DNA of 64,000 bases from Crotalaria pallida (Eukaryota; Streptophyta; Magnoliopsida; Fabales; Fabaceae). The position numbers and the translations under genes are program-made. The stretch is from the NCBI GenBank assembly GCA_037953625.1, contig CM075650.1, positions 117,907,706 through 117,971,705 of the forward strand. Reading direction: 5' to 3'. The notes beneath the pieces were generated by a model. That model saw nothing but the letters and a program-made list of their open reading frames with translations. It made no database searches and was not told the DNA's origin. Below, one piece after another: positions 23,363-33,969 of the stretch (the stretch's first letter is position 1; the number at the start of each line of letters is the position of its first letter).

Positions 23363-23746
23363 ATGGCTGAGAGAGATGGAAGAGGTGGTGAGAGAACTGA
23401 AAGAGAGGCTGAGCAAGCAACGCCTCCATCCAGAAGAATGACACTGGCTGACTATGCATTTGTTGATCCAGACATATGCACATCTAGCATTGTTAGGCCA
23501 TCCATCACTACTGAATCCTTTGAGATTGATCCATAGTACATCCATTTAATTAAGCAGGATTAGTTCAGTGGAGCGCCACATCAAGATCCAACCGATAACA
23601 TAGCCAACTTCTTGGGTAGGTTGGATTTCTTCAAAATCCAAGGTGCTTCAGAGGAGGCCATCAGGATGAGTATGTTTCCTTTATCTTTTGGAGTAAAAGG
23701 CGTACAACTGGGTTCATAATCAGCTACCGGGAAGTCTTTCCTCCTG
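23363..23746 (+). pseudogene. Athila-like Gag, N-terminal part (interrupted)
   Basis: The start ATG at 23363 opens MAERDGRGG..., then a block DPDICTSSIVRPSIT, an early TAG at 23534, a second at 23561, and DPTDNIANFLGRLDFFKIQG, all recognisable as the Athila Gag N-terminal domain. A frameshift near 23698 precedes the QLPGSLSSWE block. A solo LTR then interrupts the frame at 23751. The text continues exactly at 26978 once the LTR and one TSD copy are discounted. Confidence 0.85.
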
Positions 23747-23751
23747 GGAAG

Positions 23752-26700
23752 TGTAACATCCCTAATTTTTAATCCCTAGTATAATTATAAGTTTTAATGA
23801 ATTAAATATTTGTTTCTTGAAATCAATCATTTAGTGTTGGGTATTTTCCTAAAATGCATTATATTAATTACGACAAGATATTTAGTTATATTTTAAAGTG
23901 AACTTTTTTTAAAGAAAATTAACATATTAAAATAATGCTAAATATTTTGAATACTTTACTTCACTTTTATATATATTCAATAAGGAATTATGTTTAGTAT
24001 TTTTAAATACTTGACTTTATAACTTTCGTAAAAATATATTTACTTATTTGATTTGATGACTAAATTCTATTTTTAGATGCTCTTAAAAATAATCACCCTC
24101 ATTGAAGGATATACTTTTTATATTTTCCTTAGTGTGGACATACCAATATTTAAGTACTTCGTAAGTAATATCAATTATTAACTTTATGATATCCCTATAT
24201 ATGATAGTATGATATTCAATTCTTAGTATTAGTTTCCCTAAATAAATAAATAAATAAATAATGATAATAATTTTATTTACAAGAAATTAATAAATAAATA
24301 AATAAAAGTATATTAAAAAAAAGAGAAGAACCGTGTATTAGTGTGTGTTGTGTGTTGAGGGATGGAGAAACCCTCATCTCCTTTCTTCTTCCAACTCCAA
24401 CCGCCACCCCCCATCTCTCCCGCCGTCCCTCTGGTTCTCCACCGCCGGCACCCGTCGCCATCTCGTCTCCCTCCTCCTTCCCACTTTCAAACCGAAGCCG
24501 CAACCAACAAGCACCGTTGCTGTCGCGCTTTCTTCCGCCTCAACCGAGTCACGAATCGCGACTCTCTCCGGGCCAAGCACGAACCGCCACTGCCGTCCTT
24601 CCTTTCCGGCCGTCACCACTCAACCGTACCATCACCGTTGCATGCTCTTTTTCGCTCCATCCTCTTCTCTGTCGCGCATTCTCCTTTCACCCCGTCTCTT
24701 CCCCAAGTCGCGCCGCCATGGGCGTTGTCCTCTCCATGGCCGAAGCCTGTGAACGGAGGCCATGGATAAGCTACAATCTCCACTTCCTCGTGTTGCTGGC
24801 GTCTACAGTGGGTGTGAACCGAAGCCATTAATGTCGCCTTTGGTTCTTGCGATGTCTTCATCCAAGGAGGGTTCAAACAGTACCAAACCACCGCTCGTGG
24901 ATAATGTTGCCGCCGTCTGCTGTCGCTGGAGGTTACGCCGCCTTGCCTTGCCGGACGACCACGGTTGGGGAAACAAGTATAGCTCCTGGGGTGATGATGA
25001 TGATGACAAGGTTCAGTGTTCGAGTCAAACTGACGTGGACCGATTATATACCGTGAACCGAGTTAATCTTGATCTCTGTTGCTGCAAAAATCAGAATTGA
25101 GGACGACGAAGGACTTTAGGACCAGCCCCAATGCCGAACAATGAACCTCGATACTTTTGGACTAGTTCGACGTAAGCCTTGGCAGGATCGCCTCACCGAG
25201 CCGTAAGCCAGGTTCTAATAGAACCCTGAGGTAAGGGGTTCTTTACCTTGCTTTAGGGAGTATTTTCTGATTAGTATATAATAATTGCTAAGAATATGTG
25301 GGTATGCTTGTGACTGATTATTTGGGTAATTAATTTAAATTAAATATAAAGTAAGAAAGTAAATGAAATGAATTATAAATTGATACTTGGAATTGAATAT
25401 GCAGGCTAAGTGCTATATGTTATCATGTATGTTTATTGGAAGAACAAGAACTCTGGTTGTTAATTGTGAATGACTATAAATGATTATTGTTCTGTATGTC
25501 TGGTTGATTTAAAGAGATATATATGAATCATATAAGTGGTTGAATTGTGATGTTTGTGTGCTAAATTTGTATCGCATAATGAATTGAATAATTGAATAAT
25601 AAATAAAAGAAAGTAAATATGTATGAGATGTAAACTAGAATGAGAACTAAGGAATAGAAAGAGTTAAAAATGTCATGGCATAAACTTAGGGAATTGAAAA
25701 TATAAAGTGTGAAAATTGTTGTGTATGCTTGTATGATAAATGTGTGTTGAATGACGAATGAGATAACAAATTAATAATAAAAGGCAAGAGAGAAAAGAAT
25801 AATTAAAAGAAAGTAAAGAAAGGAGAAAAGAGAACTGCATGAATTGTAAAAGGAAACTGGCGCAGGTTAGATCGCGAGATATGGTCATGAGACCCTGTGT
25901 CCAATTGATAAAAGACAAATAAGAGAATGGGCCAACGCAGGTTAGATCTTGGGATCTGGTCATAAGACCCTGTGGCCAATGCAGGTTAGATAATATGATC
26001 TGGTCATGAGACCCTATGGCGCAGGTTAGGTCGAAAGGATCTGGTCATGAGACCCTGTGACATAGGTTAGATCATATGTATCTGGTCAATAGACCCTGTG
26101 GTAGAACAATAAACAGTGATTCGGTGCAGGTTAGGCGGTGTGGCCTGGTCATGAGACCATGTAGCCGAACCGATAAAAAGAATGAAAGCAAGAGAGAAAG
26201 GGTAAAACTAAAGGAAAGAGAACAAGGTAAAAGAAAGAGTCAAAATAAAGGAGAGAGAATAACGAGAAAGAATAGAATGAAAAGAAGAGGAACGGGTAAT
26301 TGTGTGTGAATATTTGAAATGGTGTTTACGTGATAAATGACGGTATGTGGGTGAGTTGGTGATTTATTAAAATGGAAAGTTGAAAATTGAGACCTAACGA
26401 AGATATTATGAATGGAATAAATGAATGGATACTAATAAGGCTAATGTTTGTGTATGATGCATGCTGGGTTAGCCTAAATGAAATTTATGTGCTATATGCT
26501 AACTGCGTTTGACTTAGTCAGTTATTATGTCTAGTCTGGAGACTGCTTTCTACTTCATGTGTAAAGCTCACCCTTGCAACCATTTTTACAAGTTCAAAGT
26601 TTGAGCAGACACAGTTTCCGGCCGAGCAGGGGTACACTCCACACCGTGGAATGTAATTTAGTTAAGAGAGAATTATAATCTTTTAACTATAATTAATTTA

Positions 26701-26972
26701 TTTTGGTTTAAAAGCAATTCGTTGTAAGCCCTGAGTTTTGTTTTAATTTGTTAGCAGGGCATGAAAATCAAATTAGTATATTTATAAATATTTTCTGAAC
26801 TGTGCTGGTTTGACAGGTGAAAACTCTAAATTTTTGGGAAGTCCGATAAACAGAGGAAACTCTGTCGGATTTTCCGGAAAAATACTCTTAAGTATTTTAA
26901 TTTAATAAGAAAATTTCAAGTACCATTTTTATTAAAACATCAATTTAATTAATTAATTGTGAGGGTGTTACA
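23752..26972 (+). mobile_element. Solo Tekay-like LTR, 3221 bp, TSD GGAAG
   Basis: It starts TGTAACATCC, ends GAGGGTGTTACA, and is flanked by GGAAG at 23747-23751 and 26973-26977. No primer site or internal region is present, so this is a solo LTR left after recombination. It contains an (AAAT)n run (24240-24305), a CG-rich leader-like segment (24361-25010), a six-unit degenerate minisatellite (25862-26163) and the inverted repeat ACACTCCACACCGTGGAATGT (26634-26654). Confidence 0.94.
25862..26163 (+). repeat. Degenerate minisatellite, 6 units of GCAGGTTAG...GGTCATGAGACC
   Basis: Six units of about 40-75 bp each read GCAGGTTAGATC...GATCTGGTCATGAGACCCTGTGGC with spacer variation. Each holds the dyad GGTC-ATGA-GACC. 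The array begins about 2.1 kb into the LTR, close to the position of the unrelated 32-bp repeat in the gag-only element. Confidence 0.85.
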
Positions 26973-26977
26973 GGAAG

Positions 26978-28757
26978 TACTTGTTAGAAGATTCATTGAC
27001 AAGTTCCTTCCAGCTGGAAAGCAATCTAAGCTTCAACAAGATGTACATTCCTTTATTCAAGAGGATAATGAGCCACTACACGAAGCCTGGGAGCGCTACA
27101 ATCAGAGGCTTAAGAAGCGTCACACTCATGCTATGCTTGCATGGTTGCAGATCTGTTTGTTCTATGACGGATTGAAGATGTCTAATAAGGGGATCGTTGA
27201 TGCAGCAGCTAGTGGTTCACTGATTAAGAAGACAGTAAAAGAGGCAAAGGATATACTGGAGACAATGGCTTATAACAGCAGCCAAGCCCTGAGTGAGCAG
27301 AGCATCCTGAGGATTTTTGATCTGGGATCCACTCAAGTTCAGACCCTTCTCCAGCAGAATAGAGAGATGCAGCAATAGATAGCTGCTTTGGCAAAGCACA
27401 TGGGACAAACTCAGTTGACAGTTGCATTTAACTTGGTTTGCGCTTTCTGTGGTGGGAATCACCGCAATGGTAAATGCTCACCTGATGTTGGGAAGAGCTC
27501 AGAGACTATTGAGGAGCAAGCCAATTATGTGGGTGGTGGAGGTCAACAAAGGAACAATCTGTTTTCCAACACCTATAATCCGGGGTATAGGAATCACCCG
27601 AATTTCTCATGGAATAGTTCGGCCTTGAACCCGCCTCAGCCACATAAACAGACCTGAGAGATAGCAGTGAATAAATTGGCTACTTCAACCAACAACTTCA
27701 TAGATGAGACTAGGGCGAATTTCGCCAACCAGAGAGCTAGCATCAAGAATTTGGAGGTGCAAGTGGGTCAAATTTCCAAGCAGATATCAAAGAGGTTTCC
27801 AGGAACATTTCCTGGTGACACAATCACCATTCCAAAGGAAAGATGCAATGCCATAACTCTTCGTGGTGGCACATCGTATGAGGAGCCTAAGATGAAGAGC
27901 AATGGAGCTGAAGATGGGAAGAAGGATGAGTTGAAGAAGCCAGCTGACAAGGACACATCTGAGGAAAATAAGAAGCAGGATTCACCTGCAAATTAGGCTA
28001 AGGCCCAAACATCACCAGCACCAACCAAGGTGCCTTTTTCTCAAAGGCTGAAGAAGGAAAAAGATAAGAAGCAGTTCTCAAGGTTTATGGAAGTGTTTAA
28101 GAAGCTTCAGATAAACATTATGTTTGCTGAAGCTCTTGAACAGATATCTGCTTATGCACTGTTCATGAAGGACTTGCTTACAAATAAGAGGAAGATGCCA
28201 ATGGAGGAGACTGTGATGCTAACCCAAGAGTGCAACACTATTCTTTAGAAGAAATTGCAAAACAAGATGAAGGACCTAGGGAGCTTTAATCTTTCATTCA
28301 ACATTGGCAAGGATTACCAAGGTAAGGCTCTTTGTGATTTAGGAGCTAGCGTAAATATAATGCCTTTGTCCCTATTTAATGATCTGGGTATTGGGGAGGC
28401 TAGGCCTATAGAGGCCATGCTTCAATTAGATGATAAGTCTGTCCTCCGCCCTTTGGCTTAGTGGAGGATGATTTGGTGAAAGTCCATGATTTTATACTAC
28501 CAGTTGATTTTATGGTTCTGGACATTGAGGAGGATGAACACATTCCTCTAATATTTGGGAGACCATTTTTGGTCACAGTTGGAGTTGTAATTGATGTGCC
28601 TAGGGGAGAGGTAATACTATGTGTGAATGAGGAGCAAAATATGATTCAAATTTTTGAAAAACCCCCACTCACTGCGGAGTACTTTGCCCCGCTAATGAGT
28701 GCCCAGACTGGAGAAAGTGATAGAGATGGTATTATGAGCAAGGTTTCTACCTTGTAG
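26978..28757 (+). pseudogene. Athila-like Gag (C-terminal part) and protease
   Basis: One reading frame continues the interrupted Gag: FIDKFLPAGKQSKLQQDVHS, the LHEAWERYN and LQICLFYDGL blocks, the knuckle CAFCGGNHRNGKC (27440-27478), a Lys/Glu-rich linker with ITLRGG, then KVPFSQRLKKEK. The protease follows with active-site motif CDLGASVNIMP (about 28330-28360) and IFGRPFL in the flap region. The frame is broken by TAG 27376, TGA 27655, TAG 27994, TAG 28246 and a frameshift near 28458. After the protease there is no reverse transcriptase; the text passes straight to non-coding sequence. Confidence 0.88.
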
Positions 28758-29571
28758 GGGTATTTCGCAGCCCCTTGATCCTTGAATAAAGGACAAACTT
28801 CAGACTCAAGACATTAAACAAGCGCTACTGGAAGGCAGCCCATGCTTTTATGTAGTTTCCTCTTTAAATTTGTTTTTAGTTTTTTTTTTGGTAGTTGTTA
28901 ATTTTTATTTTTGTGTGAATGATTTTTGTGTATTTTTAGTTTCCTTTTTTATTATATAAAAAAAAGAAGAGAAAATTTAAAAATCAAAGTCTGATTGGTC
29001 ACGCCCAGGCGTGGAAACCCCACACCCAGGCGTGGCTGGGGTCAGTGGTCTAGAAAGGGGGGTTGAAATGCTAAAAATTGAAGAAAAAAAAGGGTGGAGA
29101 CAGGGAGTCTAGCGCCTAGGCGCATGACCAGGCGCGTGTAGCGTTAATAGCCACGTCTGGGGGGCACAACCCCATTTCATTCTTCATTCCCAATTTTCCC
29201 TTCACCCCAACGAAGAACCCTAAGCCCAAATTCACCCAATCTTCAATTTTTCTTCAATTCTTCATCAAATCTCTCAATTTCTTCCACATTCTTCAAGTTT
29301 TAAGTGTCCCCATTCCTTTGGTGTTACCACATATTGCATGCAAGTTCATATTCTCCCACTCCTTCTCAATTCGGTTTCTCTCTCTAGGGCTTCAAGGTGC
29401 ACAAATTTTTCTTGGTTTAAGGGGTAAGAACATTCGTCTTCTCTTCTCTATTGCACTCTGGACTGGCTTTTATTAGTTTGGGGAGTGGGGAGTTAGTGTT
29501 TATTGTGCTAGAATTTGATTATTATTAGTTGTCCACCAAGTGTTTGATATATTGTCTGAGAGAAAAACAAG
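28758..29571 (+). other. Spacer between protease and env-like ORF with CACGCCCAGGCGTG palindromes
   Basis: About 4-5 kb of reverse transcriptase, RNase H and integrase expected here are absent. The stretch includes a T-rich segment, a TATA-like TATTATATAAAAA (28950), four motifs of the LTR palindrome family, a leader-like CA/CT-rich segment (29160-29420) and a GGTAAGAAC donor-like site (29422). It therefore resembles a second copy of an LTR-type promoter and leader, placed before the env-like ORF. Confidence 0.65.
29000..29140 (+). repeat. CACGCCCAGGCGTG palindrome array upstream of the env-like ORF
   Basis: CACGCCCAGGCGTG (29000-29013), CACACCCAGGCGTGG (about 29020-29035), GCGCCTAGGCGC (29112-29123) and CAGGCGCG (29129) are the same family as in both LTRs. 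They end about 430 bp before the env-like start codon at 29572. Confidence 0.85.
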
Positions 29572-30090
29572 ATGCATAAGGGGAAGAGAGTGGTTGTTGG
29601 TAGCACTGCTAGGAAGGGTAAGTCATTTGAGCATTCAAAAGCTTCTGATTTTTATGAAAAGAAAATGACCAAACAGGGGATAGTGCCTGAGACTTCGATG
29701 CTCTATTTGTCTGAGGGGAATTTGTCTAGACAGGTTATAGGTGTGAAGGAGATTGAGGAGGTTAGAGAGTGTTTGAGGCAGAACTATTGGGTTGATTGGG
29801 TTGGAGCGACCGATGGGTACTTTAGGAGGCCGTTGGTTTGGGAGTTTTAAGCCAACGCCTGGTGGAGGGCTCAGAATCCGGATGCCCCGCGGGTTAGTTA
29901 TGTTTGTGGACGAGAGATACCGTATGATGCAGCGACCATTCGCCGTGTTATGATGCTTCCGGAGTACCCACCCGAGGCTGACCCTGCCTTGTTTTCATGG
30001 CGGAGTCTCTATGATGATGATTCCTGCCCCTTGGACACTTTGAAAAGTAATTTATTTATTGAGGGTAGGGATTGGAATAGAAATGATCAG

Positions 30091-31491
30091 TGTTGGAAAA
30101 CAAGCGGGTAGTACTAATCCCTAGAAGGGGGTTGAATAGGCGAAGAGTACGAATCTTCACCAATTAAAAATTATCGCTTACTAAGGCCTTTAAAATAAGT
30201 AGAGTAAAAACATACAAAACACATATACTTGAATATATGAAAATTAAGCGCGCGGAATTGTAAAGAGATAATGAAAGAGAATCGAACACAAGGATTTTAT
30301 CCTGGTTCACATTAGTGTGTTAACGAACACTAATGCTACATCCAGTCCTCCCTCTCTGAGATAGGAGATTTGCTTCACTATGAACAAGAATTGTAAGTAC
30401 AAGTAATGTGTAAGAGAAAACCTTTCCCTTAGACTCGTCCCTCCAAAGAACCTCTTTGGAACTTGTGTCTCCCCAAACAATTCCTTGAACCACAGTGAAC
30501 CTTGTGCTTGAAGAAACATTTTTCAATTCCACTTGAAACCTTCAAGTGTTTGGCTTGATGAAAACGTTTCGCCAAGTGCGTTTGTCAATGTCTTGTTGGC
30601 ACTTTACACCTCATTGTGCGGATGAACAACTCCAATAAATATCAATGGTACTTGCACCTTTCTTGTGTGGATTAGCATCTTACTTAAGAACACTAACTAT
30701 TGAATCAGAATCTAGAAGAATAAGAATGAATGCAAGTGTAATAAAAGTGGGGTATTTGAAAGTTTAAGATCAACACTTGAATAGTTCTTCAATTATGTGT
30801 GAAAATGTTGTTTAATCATGAAGAACACTCAATGATTCTAGAAAATATGTTTTTCAGAAAGTTCAGAGCAAATAGAGAATTGTTGGAATGTTGTCTTCTA
30901 CTTTTAAAAACGTTTGGACATGTATATATAAAGGTTTGGACAGCAAACGACTAGTTTTAGACAGTTTTAACTAATAGTATCCAAATATCCTGGTAGGTAT
31001 CCGGATACCACGGTTTCAAATTTAAAATTTTTCTGTTTTAAAAGACGAGGTATCTGGATACTTTGGAATATATCCGGATACTTTGACACAGATACAGCAA
31101 AAACAATTTTTTTATCAAAAAATTTTTGGCACTTATTTAAAAACTTTTGATACTTTATTAAAATACCTCCTTGACTTATAAAAAATATTTTATTTGTTAG
31201 AAAAACATTTTTAAGCTATTTTCTTAATATTTTTCTTTTAATTTTGAAAAGCACCCACTTTGATTTTACTTAACATGCAAACCATTTTCTTTTAGATTAT
31301 GATTAGTTTCATTCTAACTTAGACTATAATAATATGCACCTAGGGGACTTAATAAAGAATAAATAATACATTACATTACAATAAGAACCCCTTTGTTGAC
31401 TTTGTTGAGCCTTAAGTTGAGTTGTGGACTTTTGCCTTGACTTGCACTTTGTAATCATCAAAACTACCTATGCTTAGGCATTTTCTCAACA
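30091..31491 (-). mobile_element. Solo SIRE-like LTR, 1401 bp, TSD ATCAG
   Basis: On the plus strand it begins TGTTGGAAAACAAGCGGG and ends GCATTTTCTCAACA. ATCAG flanks it at 30086-30090 and 31492-31496. The AGAAGGGGGTTGAATAGGC block near its left end is shared with the SIRE-like LTRs at 7146 and, inverted, at 50368; the shared order shows it lies on the minus strand. No internal sequence remains. Confidence 0.92.
30977..31081 (-). repeat. GTATCCGGATAC palindrome array (3-4 sites)
   Basis: GTATCCGGATAC (30997-31008) is a perfect 12-bp palindrome; GTATCTGGATAC (31050), ATATCCGGATAC (31070) and a degenerate copy (30977) accompany it. On the minus strand the array lies 410-515 bp from the LTR start and just upstream of a TATATATA-type box (complement of 30926-30940). 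This LTR lacks the CTCGAG motif of its relatives. Confidence 0.85.
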
Positions 31492-32256
31492 ATCAGGGCT
31501 AGGTTAGACATGTTTATCATAAGAACTTGATTGGTCCTGCTAGGTTTTGGGTGAAGTGTGTGCTCCACAATTTGGTACCGGCGTCTCATGATACAAAGAT
31601 TCAGCCCATTGTTTGTCGATTGGTGTTGCGTTGCATGATGGGATAGTAGTGGACGTTGGGTCCATTATTTCAGAGAAGATGCATCAATTCGCGACCAAGG
31701 AGACTGGATATGTTGGATTTCCGTGGGTGATCCACAAGCTTTGTACATATTTCGGTGTGTATTTTGCTGAGGATTTTCGAGGCCTGAAAAGGTCTCCACG
31801 GATGTTGAAGTCGACTTGGGATAATTACATGGAGCTGACTCGGAAAGCCGCTCACGAGGGCAGAGTTGCACCACCACCCCAGCCATAGCCGCAACAGTTC
31901 CCACCACCTCTAGTGCCAGATTTTGAGGCAGGTCCCTCTGTTCCACCGGTTCAGCAACCGAGTAGTATGGAGGAGATGATGCATATGATGAATTCCATTC
32001 TGTTGGGACAGGATGATTTGAGGAGTGGGCAGGCTCAGATCCTGAGTGAGCAGGAGCAGATTCAGAGTGCTCAGGATCAGATTTAGAGGAGGTAGTCCCC
32101 AGCTGTTGAGTGCTCTTGCCGTGAGGTGAGGAGGAACCAAGCGAGGGACACATTTATGCGTGGATGGGGCGATGCTCAGGGTTTTTCTTTTGATGTGCCT
32201 GCGTACACGCATGAGGATTTTGGTTTGTTGGATGCATCAGAGGAGGATGAGCAGTG

Positions 32257-33969
32257 ATGGAGGTGTTTATGATTTTCTGGATTATGGACCTTTGTTTCAG
32301 ACCTTATTATCAAACTTTGTTATTTTTATTTTTATTTTTCTTTTTATGTAAAATTTATAATGTAAGAACAGTTTGTTTCTAGGTTTTTCATTTTCTTTAC
32401 TCTCATGTGTGTGTGATTTTTCTAGTTTTGCTTTATTATTGCATCTGTATATATATATTGTGCATTGCAAAGGGTGGGAGTTGATGTTATCCCCCTGAGA
32501 GGTGCTTTTATGACAGGGAAGCACCTAGTTCATTGGCCTGCAAGTACATAAGTTTGGGAGAGCATCAACCTCCCTTGGTGTGAATGTGAAGCAGGTGTGA
32601 TAGGGAAGTGATTCTGGACCTTTATCTTTATATTTTTAATTTTTATTTTGTAGTTTAGGTTAGATTAGTTTACTTGAGGACAAGCCAACCTCTAAGTTTG
32701 GGGGAGTGGACAAAATAAAAATTAATTTTTCAAACTTGAATTTTTTTCCCAATATTTTGTGTTGGTTTGTGTCTTGGGTAACGGTAGATGATTATTCTTG
32801 ACATAAGATTTGTGACCGTTCTTAATGATATGTGGTAACACTTGATCTAAGAATGGACTCATTGATTCTGGCGTGCACACTGTTTTGGGTTGAGTTGTAC
32901 TTTTTGTTGAGAACTGGTTATTTTGGTAAACTGTTTTGGAACAAGTTATTAGTGAACTAGTTGTTTAGCCTGTGAGATTTTTGAGCCTATACACTTGACA
33001 GGAGTATGTGATTTATATTGAATTTATATTGTGATTTGAACCCCTGATTCTTTCATGAGTGTGTTCACTTTGACTTTGTGTTCTAGAACTTGACCGGTGA
33101 CCATTTTGAGATTGATAATTATTTGCATGCATTAAGACGATTAAGACACTTAGGATTGTGTTTTTGTTGGCTTTCAGATGATTTGATTGATTATATATTC
33201 CCTTAGTTGTCCATTTTGAGCCTTGTTAAGATATTATGATTTTTCTTTGGTACCCTGCATCTATTGTATTATTTTTGTGAGTACCTTAGAAATTTTGAAT
33301 GAGCAATTGAGAGGAACGATTCAAGTGAAATAAATTGTGAAAAGTGTTATGAGTCCTATTTCTCTTCCAAGTGAAAGAAAAAGAATTAAAATAATAAGTG
33401 AAAAGGAAGAGAATAGAGGGAAAAATTGAAAAAGTAAAGAAGAATAAAATGTTATTGATGTGAGTGTGAGTCTTTATTGTATTCATTGCTCATTCATGGT
33501 TTTTGAGGGAAGCTTGTTTTTGTAAATATTTTTGCAAGTTTAGCCCTTTGTTTTATCCCTTCTTTCTTTTATCTCACCTTACACTTTTAGCCATGACCTC
33601 ATTACAACCAAAATTAAGACCTTTTGATTTTTGCATGTATTCACTAATTTCAATGGAGATTTGGGTCTATGGTCAAGCATATGGTAATACATTGTCATTG
33701 GATGAACTTGAGTGCATTGTCATAACCCTTGATACACATGAGAGATATACACAGTGAGGTTGAGAATGTTCACTAGTTCCTGATTCTTTTGGAGTTTATT
33801 TTTCTAACCAGTTTTTGCTGGAAGTTTTTACTTGGGAAGAAAGGTGTTTGAGTCGTGAGTCCGGTGTCTTAGATTAGGAGGTATGAGGGTTAATTTAAGA
33901 AATGGTCTTGTGATTGAGAATCTTTACTTACTTTTTCCGGGGACATGCAAAATGCTAAGTTTGAGGGAG
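32257..33969 (+). other. Athila-like 3' non-coding region and polypurine tract
   Basis: About 1.7 kb follow the env-like ORF without recognisable coding sequence, as is usual in Athila elements. It contains TTTGGGGGAGTGG (32697) and ends with AAGTTTGAGGGAG, the polypurine tract directly before the 3' LTR. Confidence 0.7.

Larger units (their letters stand above)
29572..32256 (+). pseudogene. Athila env-like ORF (putative plant transposon protein), interrupted
   Basis: It starts MHKGKRVVVGSTARKGKS (29572); a core block YFRRPLVWEF, a TAA at 29848, then CGREIPYDAATIRRVMMLP and EGRDWNRNDQ up to 30090. A SIRE-like solo LTR (30091-31491) interrupts it. Beyond, the blocks KNLIGPARFWVKCVLHNLVP, KMHQFATKETGYVGFPWVIH and a Gln/Pro-rich tail with LGQDDLRSGQAQILSEQEQI follow, with TAG at 31886 and later stops. 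The same ORF class, not obviously close in sequence, is at 9235-10431 in the SIRE-like element. Function unknown; not translatable here. Confidence 0.75.

Noticed and set aside
24343..25100. Several overlapping open frames on both strands in a CG-rich stretch
   Set aside because: All frames are open because of base composition. The stretch lies in the leader part of a solo LTR, and none shows a domain or sensible codon pattern.
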